From Intestinirhabdus alba (GTDB taxonomy: Bacteria; Pseudomonadota; Gammaproteobacteria; Enterobacterales; Enterobacteriaceae): a stretch of 64,000 bases of DNA. Positions within the stretch are counted from its first letter, which is position 1. Each line of letters opens with the position of its first letter. The notes below the pieces were generated by a model, which did not search any database, was not told where the DNA came from, and saw only the letters and a list, made by a program, of their open reading frames with translations. Positions 50,556 to 58,586 of this stretch are shown here, in pieces. Both the position numbers and the translations under genes were made by a program. Location of the stretch: positions 152,406 through 216,405 of the forward strand of contig NZ_WMJZ01000003.1 of the NCBI RefSeq assembly GCF_009711095.1, written 5' to 3'.

Positions 50556-50834
50556 ATGGAAAACGCAAATAAACGCAACGAGGCGTTGCGAATTGAGAGC
50601 GCCTTACTCAACAAGATCGCCCTGATTGGCACAGAGAAAACGGCTGCAGCTGTAGGCGTCGATAAAGCTCAGATTAGCCGATGGAAGCGCGACTGGATAC
50701 CGAAATTCTCAATGCTGTTGGCGGTGCTGGAGTGGGGAGTTGTAGACGATGAGATGGCGCATTTAGCGCGGCAGGTTGCATCGATACTCACAAAAGAAAA
50801 ACGTCCAGCTGTTGGTAGCAGTCTGGACGCTTGA
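50556..50834 (+). CDS. cII: CII transcriptional activator
   Basis: 92 residues, very close to lambda CII (ANKRNEALRIESALLNKIAL, KAQISRWKRDWIPKFSMLLA). Activates PRE and the lysogenic pathway; protected by CIII. The C-terminal tail differs from lambda, which could alter FtsH sensitivity. Confidence 0.97.
   Translation: MENANKRNEALRIESALLNKIALIGTEKTAAAVGVDKAQISRWKRDWIPKFSMLLAVLEWGVVDDEMAHLARQVASILTKEKRPAVGSSLDA
50565..50578 (-). promoter_or_regulatory. CII-binding site of PRE
   Basis: On the minus strand TTGCGTTTATTTGC, the TTGC-N6-TTGC direct repeat bound by CII, inside the start of cII and facing cro and cI, as in lambda. Confidence 0.85.
50789..50829 (-). ncRNA. oop-like antisense RNA: terminator in the end of cII
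   Basis: On the minus strand, CGTCCAG...CTGGACG (with an inner CTG/CAG) is followed by TTTTTCTTTT, a strong leftward terminator within the last cII codons. Lambda oop RNA ends at just such a site and is antisense to cII. The promoter, expected near 50850-50900, was not identified with confidence. Confidence 0.5.
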
Positions 50835-50872
50835 GAACACTGTGTTATGTCAACCACACAGGAGATATTTTA

Positions 50873-51016
50873 ATGGTTAAGCAAAGATTTATCCAGGACG
50901 AAATACACAAAAATGTTGCTCGTGAAAGGTTCATTCGAACGTTTAGCCGTAAGGCTGCTGAGAAGTTGAAACAGGCGCTTGAACTAAGCAAACGCAAACT
51001 GGAGAGACCCGAATGA
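50873..51016 (+). CDS. Small basic phage protein between cII and O
   Basis: 47 residues from ATG 50873 (MVKQRFIQDEIHKNVARERF) after AGGAGAT; it overlaps the O start by four bases. Lys/Arg-rich and helical. Unknown function. Confidence 0.6.
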   Translation: MVKQRFIQDEIHKNVARERFIRTFSRKAAEKLKQALELSKRKLERPE

Positions 51017-51864
51017 GCAACGTAGCCTACGCAGAGTTCGGGGCGGTAAAAGCCCCGGTGGAGAGAAAAGTGGCAGAGCTGGAAGATGGCTATGCCAAGC
51101 TGTCCAACATGCTTCTTGAAGCCTACGCCGGAGCCGACCTGACTAAAAGACAGTTCAAAGTCCTCCTGGCTATTCTGAGAAAGACCTATGGCTGGAATAA
51201 GGCCATGGACAGGATTAGCGATTCTCAGATATCTGAGATTGCAAAGTTGCCTGTAAAGCGTTGCAACGAAACTAAATTGCAACTGGTCAGAATGGGTCTT
51301 ATCAAGCAGCAGGGCGGTATGTTTGGCCCCAACAAAAACATCACAGAATGGCGCATCCCTCAAAACGAGGGAATCCCCCTCAAAATAGGGGATAAAACAT
51401 CCCTCAAACTGAGGGATTCATATCCCTCAAAACAGGGGGACACAAAAGACACTATTCAAAATAAAGAAATACAAGATAAAAAAACATTGCCCGAACAAGT
51501 TCAGACGATGGAGGAAAAACCATCTCAGCCTTCAAACAAACACCAGGCAACTGACGAGGCATTCGAGAATATTTTCTGGCTTGCAGGGATGTGTAAGACC
51601 GGAAAGAAAAATGCCAAGTCAGCATTCAGAACTCAGTACCAGGAATGGCGTCGCGCTAACGGTGGCACCGCTGACCAGTTTGCTTCGTTCCTTGCAGGAG
51701 ATATCTCCTCCCGGATGGGTAAGCAATTCGGATTCGAGAAACTCTATCCAGCAACCTACCTGAACTGCAAACGGTGGGAAGACGAGAAGCCAACTGCAGA
51801 TCCTGAATCATCCGGCAAGAAGCCAGCCGTGACCGTCAGTAAGAGCGGATACGTTTACTTCTGA
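51013..51864 (+). CDS. O: Replication initiation protein O
   Basis: Lambda O-like initiator. 283 residues. The N-terminal origin-binding domain (about 20-115) contains LTKRQFKVLLAILRKTYGWNK, DRISDSQISEIAKL and MGLIKQQGGMFGPNKNITEW. A variable linker encodes the iterons, and the C-terminal domain (FENIFWLAGMCKTGKKNAKS...) would contact the helicase. ATGA overlap with the preceding gene. Confidence 0.93.
   Translation: MSNVAYAEFGAVKAPVERKVAELEDGYAKLSNMLLEAYAGADLTKRQFKVLLAILRKTYGWNKAMDRISDSQISEIAKLPVKRCNETKLQLVRMGLIKQQGGMFGPNKNITEWRIPQNEGIPLKIGDKTSLKLRDSYPSKQGDTKDTIQNKEIQDKKTLPEQVQTMEEKPSQPSNKHQATDEAFENIFWLAGMCKTGKKNAKSAFRTQYQEWRRANGGTADQFASFLAGDISSRMGKQFGFEKLYPATYLNCKRWEDEKPTADPESSGKKPAVTVSKSGYVYF
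51355..51490 (+). other. Replication origin: four O iterons plus AT-rich tract
   Basis: Palindromic iterons ATCCCTCAAAACGAGGGA (51355), ATCCCCCTCAAAATAGGGGA (51373), ATCCCTCAAACTGAGGGAT (51399) and ATCCCTCAAAACAGGGGGA (51422) lie inside O. An A-rich segment (51441-51490) follows as the likely unwinding element. The iterons are of lambda type. Confidence 0.93.
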
Positions 51865-51871
51865 GGTGACG

Positions 51872-51979
51872 ATGAAATCACGGATCAAGGCATTTCTGAT
51901 TGCCGGGTACAACCACGGCTTACTAAGCGATGGCTTTGTCCGGTACTGGTTCAATAAGTTTGATTTGAGGGCATCATGA
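51872..51979 (+). CDS. 35-residue protein between O and the helicase gene
   Basis: ATG 51872 (GAGGTGA upstream) reads MKSRIKAFLIAGYNHGLLSD and ends FDLRAS. Its stop overlaps the next start by four bases. Similar short frames recur between replication genes of lambdoid phages. Function unknown. Confidence 0.6.
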   Translation: MKSRIKAFLIAGYNHGLLSDGFVRYWFNKFDLRAS

Positions 51980-53856
51980 CTCCAGGAGAATTGAGTGACC
52001 TGCTCTGGAATCAGGTCGAAAGAGTAGCGAAATATCTACTGCCAAACGGTAAGCGAGAAAGTCACGAATGGGTAGCTGGCAGTATCAACGGTGAGGCGGG
52101 GAAAAGCCTCAAAGTTAACCTAGCGGGGAAGAAAGTTTGGTCTGACTTTGCTGAGGGAACCACTGGCGATCTGCTTGACCTCTGGGTAGCCGTAAGGGAT
52201 TGCGGATTACACCAGGCAATGACCGAAGCTAAAGAATTTCTGGGCATCAAGGACGACGATCACCACTTCGCAGCCAAGCAGCAAAAGAAATTCTCCCGCC
52301 CAGACCGCAAGAAAGTAGCTCGTTACCTCACTAAAACCGAAAAGCACATCGAATATCTTGCCACTCGTGGGATCTCCGCAGAGACGGCGAAGCTGTACGA
52401 GGTTGCCGCGGCAAAGGTCTGGAACGGGGAGCGAGAGCTGGACGCGCTGGCATTCCCTTACAAGCGTGATGGAGAGCTGTTGCAGGTCAAGCGCATCAGC
52501 ACCGAACGTCCTGACGGGAAGAAGGTCATCATGGCTGAGGGGGATTGCGAGCCGTGTCTGTATGGCTGGCAGGCTATCCCTAAGAACATGCGGATCGTCA
52601 TCCTCTGCGAAGGTGAAATCGACTGCATGAGTTACTACCAGTACGGTTTCCCGGCGTTGTCCGTGCCGTTCGGTGGGGGAAAGGGGGCCAAGCAGCAGTG
52701 GATTGAGTTTGAGTATCATAACCTCGACCGGTTCGACGAAATCTGGATCAGCATGGACAGCGATGAAGTGGGACAGGCCGCCGCCAGAGAGATCGCAACA
52801 CGACTCGGTGAGCACCGTTGCCGATTGGTAAAACTTCCTCACAAAGACATCAACGAATGCCTGATGGCTGGCATTTCTTCGGATGACATTGTGGGATATC
52901 TGGAGCGGGCATCATTTTTCGATCCGGAGGAGCTTTACAGCGCAAGGGAGTTTTATCAGGACACCATTAACGCTTTCTATGGAAAAGAGCAGAGCCTGTT
53001 CTACAGCCCGTGGGAATGTCTGAATAAGAACTTCGCTTTCCGTCAGGCTGAGTTGTCGCTGGTTAACGGCGTTAACGGCCACGGCAAGACCGAAGTGGTG
53101 GGGCATATGGCGCTGGAAGCCATGCGACAGGGGGTTAAGACATGCATCGCCTCGCTAGAGATTAAGCCTGGAATCCTGCTGAAACGACTGACCCGGCAAT
53201 CAACATGCCTTAAACTTCCTCCGCAGCTTGAAATCGAATCTGCATTCAAGTTTTACGATGACCGACTATGGCTATTTGGACTGACGGGAACCGCAAAGGC
53301 TGACCGGCTGATCGAAATATTTACCTACGCCTGGAAACGATACGGCATCGAGCTTTTCATCATCGATAGCCTGATGAAATGCGGAATAGGTGATGACGAT
53401 TACAACGGCCAGAAAGCCTTCGTAGACGCTCTGTGTGACTTCAAGAATAAAACCAATACTCACATCCTGCTCGTTACCCATAGTCGCAAGGGAGAGAGTG
53501 AGGAGAAGCCTACTGGCAAGATGGATGTTAAAGGTTCAGGTTCGATCACCGACCTCGCCGATAACCTGTTCATCATCTGGCGCAACAAAGTTCGTGAGAA
53601 GGCCATTCATAAAGATCAGCAGGGCGAAGAACTTGACGATAAGGAGCGCAAGGCGCTGGCAGCTCCTGCATCTGTTCTGATGCTTGAGAAGCAGCGTAAT
53701 GGTGAGGGATGGGAGGGTGGAATCCCACTGTACCTCGAAATCAACTCCCACCAGTTCTTACCCACCGAAACAGCATCCCCATTCAACTACATCGCCAACA
53801 TGCCACTTTCTGAGTATGACGAGGTCTGGCGACAGGAGAACGTTACGGAGTATTAA
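51976..53856 (+). CDS. TOPRIM primase/replicative helicase
   Basis: 626 residues in the position of lambda P. The N-terminal part contains a primase-like region and a TOPRIM fold with CEGEIDCMSYYQYG and SMDSDEVGQAAA (about 215-285). The C-terminal part is a DnaB/Twinkle-like RecA fold with Walker A NGVNGHGKTEVVG (about 363-375) and Walker B IELFIIDSLMKCG. TOPRIM-helicase proteins of the T7 gp4 type prime and unwind by themselves, so the phage probably does not hijack host DnaB through a P loader. Confidence 0.88.
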   Translation: MTPGELSDLLWNQVERVAKYLLPNGKRESHEWVAGSINGEAGKSLKVNLAGKKVWSDFAEGTTGDLLDLWVAVRDCGLHQAMTEAKEFLGIKDDDHHFAAKQQKKFSRPDRKKVARYLTKTEKHIEYLATRGISAETAKLYEVAAAKVWNGERELDALAFPYKRDGELLQVKRISTERPDGKKVIMAEGDCEPCLYGWQAIPKNMRIVILCEGEIDCMSYYQYGFPALSVPFGGGKGAKQQWIEFEYHNLDRFDEIWISMDSDEVGQAAAREIATRLGEHRCRLVKLPHKDINECLMAGISSDDIVGYLERASFFDPEELYSAREFYQDTINAFYGKEQSLFYSPWECLNKNFAFRQAELSLVNGVNGHGKTEVVGHMALEAMRQGVKTCIASLEIKPGILLKRLTRQSTCLKLPPQLEIESAFKFYDDRLWLFGLTGTAKADRLIEIFTYAWKRYGIELFIIDSLMKCGIGDDDYNGQKAFVDALCDFKNKTNTHILLVTHSRKGESEEKPTGKMDVKGSGSITDLADNLFIIWRNKVREKAIHKDQQGEELDDKERKALAAPASVLMLEKQRNGEGWEGGIPLYLEINSHQFLPTETASPFNYIANMPLSEYDEVWRQENVTEY

Positions 53857-54312
53857 ATGAACGCAAGAGACAAAATAATTAACTACCTCGAAACACATAA
53901 GCACGCATCAAAAAAAGAACTCCACATCGCCACTAATTTACCCATTAATCGTATAGCCAGGGTAATTTGTGATTTAACGGTATCAGGCCAGTTAGAGTTA
54001 CACAGCATGAATGGCAAAATAAAATATTATCGGTTAACTGAATTGCACTGGCAGCGCGTCTCAGCGGTTATTAACTATTTGGGTGAAGCAAGAAATTCCT
54101 CTGCCGGAGAAATAGCTGATGCCATTGGGCTGGACAGGAACACCGTCACTCAGATTTTAATGTCTCTGGCAAAACAGGGAACTCTGTATCGTGAATGGAA
54201 TGGCAGGAGTAAAATGTGGTTTTATAGCAAAAGCCCATCATTTATTTTCGGCATGGGAAACCCGCTAACTGCGTTTATCAATCAGGCGTTACGTGAGGTG
54301 AGAGCGCAATGA
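53857..54312 (+). CDS. Winged-helix phage protein
   Basis: 151 residues. Two tandem winged-helix-like segments (KKELHIATNLPINRIARVICDL; SSAGEIADAIGLDRNTVTQILM) suggest DNA binding. It starts directly at the end of the helicase gene and overlaps the next by four bases. Function unknown. Confidence 0.65.
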   Translation: MNARDKIINYLETHKHASKKELHIATNLPINRIARVICDLTVSGQLELHSMNGKIKYYRLTELHWQRVSAVINYLGEARNSSAGEIADAIGLDRNTVTQILMSLAKQGTLYREWNGRSKMWFYSKSPSFIFGMGNPLTAFINQALREVRAQ

Positions 54313-54584
54313 ATAAAAAACAATTGGCTATTCTTGAAAAAGCATTTGCCGCTGAAATCGATAGAGCCTACAGCGACAAAATACCATTAATCCAAACGAA
54401 ATCGAAAATAGCCGCGCAACTAGCCGAAGATGGTTATCTTGAGTGGCAGGAGATAAATCTTACCGGTAGCATCCCGGTAACTATCAAAGGCTATCAAATC
54501 ACCCACGCTGGCATTTACGCATACTGCCAAAGCCTGCCGGATGAATTGGATATCGAAGCAATGGAAAAGGAAATTAGGCAATGA
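54309..54584 (+). CDS. nin-region protein of unknown function
   Basis: 91 residues (MNKKQLAILEKAFAAEIDRA...). An alpha helix followed by a beta-rich domain (GYLEWQEINLTGSIPVTIKGYQI). Tightly coupled on both sides. Not recognised. Confidence 0.6.
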   Translation: MNKKQLAILEKAFAAEIDRAYSDKIPLIQTKSKIAAQLAEDGYLEWQEINLTGSIPVTIKGYQITHAGIYAYCQSLPDELDIEAMEKEIRQ

Positions 54585-54664
54585 TTGCCTACATCGCAGA
54601 AACACTAACAGGGCTATCGGTAACGGTGGCCTTTTTTATTTGCATCAGAAACAGAGTGAGGTGA
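54581..54664 (+). CDS. 27-residue membrane peptide
   Basis: ATG 54581 in a four-base overlap with the previous stop. MIAYIAETLTGLSVTVAFFI then CIRNRVR: a single hydrophobic helix with a basic end. The coupling suggests it is translated. Confidence 0.45.
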   Translation: MIAYIAETLTGLSVTVAFFICIRNRVR

Positions 54665-54668
54665 GGGT

Positions 54669-54821
54669 GTGAGTGGAATAATTACCGGCCTAGCAGCTGG
54701 GATGTGCGTAGGCTCAGCCGTGGCTGCAATTCTGTGGGATGAGAAATGGAACCTGCGGACGTTTATTAAATATCAGATAGCGGCCTTAAACATTGTGGTA
54801 GCCATATACATTCTGAGGTGA
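54669..54821 (+). CDS. 50-residue membrane protein
   Basis: GTG start at 54669. Two hydrophobic stretches (IITGLAAGMCVGSAVAAILW and IAALNIVVAIYIL) around a short polar loop. Four-base overlap with the next frame; the role is unknown. Confidence 0.5.
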   Translation: MSGIITGLAAGMCVGSAVAAILWDEKWNLRTFIKYQIAALNIVVAIYILR

Positions 54822-54823
54822 GC

Positions 54824-55060
54824 ATGAGCGACCTATCATTAACCCAGCCAAAGCTAAAAGAATGTCCGTTTTGCGGCGGTAATGCTCGTCTGTGGGTTGA
54901 GGCCGGAATAAATATTGATGTGTGGGGCTATGCAGAATGTGACCTCTGTGAAGCTAGGGGTGCATGGGCACCATCAGTTGCTGCGGCTGCTGAAAAATGG
55001 AACCGGAGAGCAGGAGATGAAGCAAACCTTTCTGCTTCGCAACGAAGCAATCAGAAATAA
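54824..55060 (+). CDS. Lar-like restriction alleviation protein
   Basis: 78 residues from ATG 54824. Zinc motif LKECPFCGGNARLWVE, then CDLCEARGAWAPSVAAAAEKW and NRR, the signature of the Lar family. Rac Lar modulates EcoKI restriction, so an anti-restriction role is likely but unproved. The end overlaps the ninB start. Confidence 0.85.
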   Translation: MSDLSLTQPKLKECPFCGGNARLWVEAGINIDVWGYAECDLCEARGAWAPSVAAAAEKWNRRAGDEANLSASQRSNQK

Positions 55061-55463
55061 CGCCATAGACGCCATTCTATCACTACCAATCGACGACAAG
55101 TCACCCCACGAAGTCCACGTTAAAGAACCCAAGCGCAGTAATCCTCAAAACCGCCTTATGTGGGCGCTATTGCAGGACGTATCGCGGCAGGTGCTATGGC
55201 ATGGTCAACGGCTGGAGCCAGCAGACTGGAAAGACATCTTCACCGCTCTGTGGCTTAAGACCAAAAAACTGGAGCAACGTAGCGTACCCGGCATCGACGG
55301 CGGCGTTGTTCTGCTCGGGGTGCGTACCAGCAAAATGCGAAAAGCCAACATGACAGAGCTAATCGAAATCATGTTCTGGTTCGGCTCAGAACGTAACGTG
55401 CGGTGGAGTGATGATTCCCGGCGAGAGTATGAATGGTCGCAACGAACAGGGAGCGCCGCATGA
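55017..55463 (+). CDS. ninB: NinB/Orf recombination mediator
   Basis: 148 residues from ATG 55017 ([18 protein letters not shown]). Similar to lambda NinB throughout: [56 protein letters not shown]. Lambda Orf substitutes for RecFOR in loading recombinases onto SSB-coated DNA, which fits the SSB and Erf genes upstream. The start lies 44 bases inside the Lar-like gene. Confidence 0.93.
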   Translation: MKQTFLLRNEAIRNNAIDAILSLPIDDKSPHEVHVKEPKRSNPQNRLMWALLQDVSRQVLWHGQRLEPADWKDIFTALWLKTKKLEQRSVPGIDGGVVLLGVRTSKMRKANMTELIEIMFWFGSERNVRWSDDSRREYEWSQRTGSAA

Positions 55464-55660
55464 AACACTGCTACCGCTGCGGAGAACGCAAAGACGATTA
55501 CCGATTCCGGCCCGATCAACAGTACTGGTGCAGATGGTGCATCCGGTGCGAGCGGTCGCCTGTTGGTAATTTACCGCTGCCAGAGACCAAGGAGGACGTA
55601 TGGCACGACAGCGTCGAAATAAATGGAGATATGAATAATGGCAATATATCGAAGTCATAA
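55460..55660 (+). CDS. Zinc-finger nin protein
   Basis: 66 residues from ATG 55460. Two CxxC pairs ([14 protein letters not shown] and [10 protein letters not shown]) suggest a small zinc ribbon. It overlaps ninB by four bases and the next gene by 23. Unknown function. Confidence 0.65.
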   Translation: MKHCYRCGERKDDYRFRPDQQYWCRWCIRCERSPVGNLPLPETKEDVWHDSVEINGDMNNGNISKS

Positions 55661-55919
55661 ATGGCTGCAGGCAGTCAGGGAGATAGATTGCTGCGTTCTG
55701 TGTGGTGGCTACGGGGTTCAGGCTGCGCACAGAAACGAAGGGAAGGGGATCGGGATTAAAGTTGATGATTGTCTTACCGCCGCTCTTTGCGTCGAATGTC
55801 ACGCCAGAATAGACAACGGCAAGGATATGACACGGGAAGAGAGGCGGGCTGAAATGGACAGGGCTATTGTCCTGACGCTGAGACAGTTGGCGAATGGAGG
55901 GAGGCTATCAGTACGATGA
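55638..55919 (+). CDS. HNH-like nin nuclease (DUF1364-type)
   Basis: 93 residues. CCVLCGG...[17 protein letters not shown]...[11 protein letters not shown] form a Cys4/His HNH-like zinc site, followed by [12 protein letters not shown]. This pattern is common to phage recombination endonucleases adjoining rusA (DUF1364 group). A nuclease role is inferred. Confidence 0.75.
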   Translation: MAIYRSHKWLQAVREIDCCVLCGGYGVQAAHRNEGKGIGIKVDDCLTAALCVECHARIDNGKDMTREERRAEMDRAIVLTLRQLANGGRLSVR

Positions 55920-56278
55920 ACGAATATCAATTTGTGCTCCCGTACCCACCCAGCGTTAATAGTTACTGGAGACGAAAAGGGAGTCAGTATTTCATCAGCA
56001 ATAAAGGCCAGCAGTATCGAAAAGACGTCCAGCAAATCATTCACCACCTCAAATTAGATATTTTCACAAAATCCCGCCTCCGAATAAAAGTTATCGCCGA
56101 TATGCCAGATGCCCGGCGTCGAGACCTCGATAATATTTTAAAGGGGCTGCTCGATTCCATTATCCACGCAGGATTTGCGGAAGACGACGAGCAATTCGAC
56201 GATATTCGGGTAATTCGTGGGGTGAAAATACCAGGCGGTAGGGTGGGCATTAAAATTACAGAACTGGAGGCAGTGTGA
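55916..56278 (+). CDS. rusA: Holliday junction resolvase RusA
   Basis: 120 residues. LPYPPSVNSYWRRKG, then the acidic active site in DARRRDLDNILKGLLD and EDDEQFDDIRV, as in RusA. Resolves junctions made by Erf/NinB-dependent recombination. Four-base overlaps with both neighbours. Confidence 0.95.
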   Translation: MNEYQFVLPYPPSVNSYWRRKGSQYFISNKGQQYRKDVQQIIHHLKLDIFTKSRLRIKVIADMPDARRRDLDNILKGLLDSIIHAGFAEDDEQFDDIRVIRGVKIPGGRVGIKITELEAV

Positions 56279-56457
56279 GCGTTCTTAATATTCCGGATAA
56301 ACAAAAGCAGGACGACAAAGACAGAAAAAAATTAGCTCGCGTCAGGGAAATAATCAACGAATACCACCACGCACTCGCGGGACTTTACGAAGCGGAGAGG
56401 GAGATTATTAACAGGCTGGGCGTCAATAAGCCCGGCAATGGTCCGGAGGTGGCGTAG
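56275..56457 (+). CDS. Small phage protein after rusA
   Basis: 60 residues from GTG 56275 (MSVLNIPDKQKQDDKDRKKL). Charged helical N-terminus. Unknown; supported by overlap and coding bias only. Confidence 0.55.
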   Translation: MSVLNIPDKQKQDDKDRKKLARVREIINEYHHALAGLYEAEREIINRLGVNKPGNGPEVA

Positions 56458-56619
56458 ATGATAAAGCCAATCCATAACCGTGAAGCAATAAACATCCTCT
56501 CAGCAAAATTCTTCTTCCCTCCAATCAGATTTAAGCGCCGTTCTCTTCTGGCAAGGGAATGCAACGCACTTATTCAGGCTGACAGGTATTTAACCCTGGC
56601 AGATAAGGGGAAGGCATGA
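56458..56619 (+). CDS. 53-residue basic phage protein
   Basis: ATG 56458 follows GGAGGTGGC and starts directly after the previous stop. MIKPIHNREAINILSAKFFF... ends LTLADKGKA. Overlaps the next start by four bases. Not recognised. Confidence 0.55.
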   Translation: MIKPIHNREAINILSAKFFFPPIRFKRRSLLARECNALIQADRYLTLADKGKA

Positions 56620-56759
56620 ACAAAGCATTCGAATGCTATATGCGGCTGAAGCATGGCAATCGCTATGACCTGACGAAAGATACAGATGGGCTATATTGCC
56701 GGGAAGTGGTAAAGCGCATGTTTGAAATATGGTGTCATTGCAAGGGAGGTGAAATCTAA
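56616..56759 (+). CDS. 47-residue phage protein
   Basis: ATG 56616 reads MNKAFECYMRLKHGNRYDL and ends CHCKGGEI. Three cysteines, including CHC, near the C-terminus. The stop overlaps the next start (TAATG). Unknown. Confidence 0.55.
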   Translation: MNKAFECYMRLKHGNRYDLTKDTDGLYCREVVKRMFEIWCHCKGGEI

Positions 56760-57373
56760 TGCGATTAACTCCAGTGTTCAGCATGGTCAACTTCACCGAC
56801 GACGCTCATTTTCGCCGCGTATGGAAGCACCCAAAGAAAACCATCAACTCTCGCCAGAAGGCATGGGTTAACTACATGCTTCAGGTATGGGGCAAGGTTA
56901 ACGCCGGTGATGACTCTCCGGGTGGTGCAATCAACGTTATCGGTCGCCTGATGATTCGTAGCCAGTGGAGTGATGACAAGGCCAAACAGATTGAGTCTGT
57001 AGTCATGCGTCTTTACGAAGAGGATGGGCTGCGAGGAGATGCGCTCTATCAGAAAGCTCGCGAACTGGTAATCCCTCAATCAACGTTCAGCAACATCATC
57101 GCTCTCGCCAAAGAATCCGATGATGCTGCTTTCGTTGAACGTGTGATGGTCAAGACGTTTCACCGTGAAAGCCCCGTCCGCGATGTAGCTATTAGGCGAT
57201 ATTGCTATCGCAATTGCACGCAAGATATCGCCAGACTGATTTCGCAGGTAACGAGAGTTGATATTCAGTATTGCCGCAAGCGAGTGGTTTGGTGCGAGAA
57301 AGTACTGGAGTCAGAAATTTTTTATGCTATGAAACGAGAATTGGAGAAAGAATTCCCATCAATTGCGGCATAG
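56759..57373 (+). CDS. DUF1133-like protein at the Q (late antiterminator) position
   Basis: 204 residues. TINSRQKAWVNYMLQVWGKV, GRLMIRSQWSDDKAKQIESV, PQSTFSNIIALAKES and CRKRVVWCEKVLES resemble DUF1133 phage proteins. The C-terminal third looks like a helix-turn-helix. It is the last gene before the late promoter/terminator, where lambda has Q. Late antitermination is therefore the best guess, but there is no similarity to lambda Q. Confidence 0.6.
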   Translation: MRLTPVFSMVNFTDDAHFRRVWKHPKKTINSRQKAWVNYMLQVWGKVNAGDDSPGGAINVIGRLMIRSQWSDDKAKQIESVVMRLYEEDGLRGDALYQKARELVIPQSTFSNIIALAKESDDAAFVERVMVKTFHRESPVRDVAIRRYCYRNCTQDIARLISQVTRVDIQYCRKRVVWCEKVLESEIFYAMKRELEKEFPSIAA

Positions 57374-57396
57374 TATGAAATAATTTTGTAAATTCA

Positions 57397-57425
57397 TTGA
57401 CCAAAAGAAATGAAAGTAGTATGTT
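57397..57425 (+). promoter_or_regulatory. Putative late promoter PR'
   Basis: TTGACC (57397-57402), 17-bp spacer, TATGTT (57420-57425), 24 bp after the DUF1133-like gene. A second -10-like TATGCT follows at 57431, as at lambdoid late promoters where polymerase pauses. A terminator lies about 50 bp downstream. Confidence 0.65.
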
Positions 57426-57470
57426 TTGTGTATGCTCGGAGCAAAAGCGAACAGAGCAGCCAAACAAACA

Positions 57471-57498
57471 AGCCCTGAGTTAATAGCTCGGGGCTTTT
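57471..57498 (+). terminator. Terminator tR'-like, just after the late promoter
   Basis: GCCCTGAG/CTCGGGGC stem with a seven-base loop and TTTTT. It would end a short leader RNA unless the Q-like factor acts. Confidence 0.85.
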
Positions 57499-57802
57499 TG
57501 CGTTTGCACAACAGGTAAGGGCCTTGCATCGACGAGTATCGAATCGCAACGCGATATAGTTACCGAGTCAATGTTCTTTCCGTTGTGATAAGCCATCTTG
57601 ATTATTTGGATAGGGTTGCAGCCTTCAATCTGCCGCGCAGAGTCAATCTCCTGCCGTCACAACCTAACCCTCTTGCCCGCCCTGCGGGCTTTTTTATTCC
57701 CGAATTGCGCCCGCCCAATCACCTGCACAATACCCTCTCATGACGAGCTGGGCTAGGCGCACCCTACACAATACAGCACCCGCTATTGCGAGGTGAGAGA
57801 TT
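57499..57802 (+). other. Leader region before the lysis genes
   Basis: Gene-free. A second strong terminator GCCCGC-CCT-GCGGGC-TTTTTT lies at 57675-57696. The rest (57500-57670 and 57700-57790) shows no clear feature other than the ribosome-binding sequence GAGGTGAGAG before S. Confidence 0.6.
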
Positions 57803-58123
57803 ATGAAAATGCCCTACAAACACGATTTCATCGCATCACTACTCGCTGCAAAAGAGCAGGGGATTGGTGCGCTGTTGGCGTTCGTGATGGCCTACCTCCG
57901 TGGGCGCTATAACGGCGGCGCGATGACGAAAACATTAATCGACGCGCTAATGTGCGCGATGATCGCATGGTTCGTTCGTGACCTGCTCGATTTCACCGGG
58001 TTGAGCAGCAACCTGGCTTACATTGCCAGCGTGTTTATTGGCTACATTGGCACGGATTCGATCGGCAACCTGATTAAGCGGTTTGCCGCAAGAAAAGCGG
58101 GGGTGGACGATGCAGGCAATTAA
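57803..58123 (+). CDS. S: Holin/antiholin S
   Basis: 106 residues, very close to lambda S ([69 protein letters not shown]). Three membrane segments and a basic tail. The MKM start is the lambda dual-start motif: Met1 gives the antiholin and Met3 the holin. It triggers lysis timing. Confidence 0.97.
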   Translation: MKMPYKHDFIASLLAAKEQGIGALLAFVMAYLRGRYNGGAMTKTLIDALMCAMIAWFVRDLLDFTGLSSNLAYIASVFIGYIGTDSIGNLIKRFAARKAGVDDAGN

Positions 58124-58586
58124 TCCTCAGCGTAAGGCATTCCTCGACATGCTGGCATGGTCAGAGGGAACAGATAAGCCTGGTCAGCCTACAAAGAATC
58201 ATGGCTATGACGTGATTGTTGGTGGATCGCTTTTCACTGATTACTCAGATCACCCGCGAAAACTGGTAACGCTGAATCCGAATCTGAAATCCACTGCCGC
58301 CGGGCGCTATCAAGTTCTGTCTCGTTGGTGGGATGCCTACCGTAAACAGCTTGGACTGAAAGACTTCTCACCTTCCAGCCAGGATGCTGTTGCATTGCAG
58401 CAGATTAAAGAGCGCGGCGCTCTCTCCCTCATTGATGAGGGAAACATCAGGCAAGCAATCGACCGTTGCAGCAACATCTGGGCGTCACTCCCAGGCGCTG
58501 GTTACGGTCAGTTTGAGCACAAAGCAGATAGCCTTATTGCCAAGTTCAAAGCGGCTGGCGGAAAGGTAAACGAGCCGAAGTCATGA
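58110..58586 (+). CDS. R: Endolysin R (lytic transglycosylase)
   Basis: 158 residues from ATG 58110 ([20 protein letters not shown]), the lambda R length; the longer frame to 58083 is unneeded. Catalytic Glu19 in LAWSEGTD and [20 protein letters not shown] are conserved. Soluble, without signal peptide, so it depends on S for release. Confidence 0.97.
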   Translation: MQAINPQRKAFLDMLAWSEGTDKPGQPTKNHGYDVIVGGSLFTDYSDHPRKLVTLNPNLKSTAAGRYQVLSRWWDAYRKQLGLKDFSPSSQDAVALQQIKERGALSLIDEGNIRQAIDRCSNIWASLPGAGYGQFEHKADSLIAKFKAAGGKVNEPKS

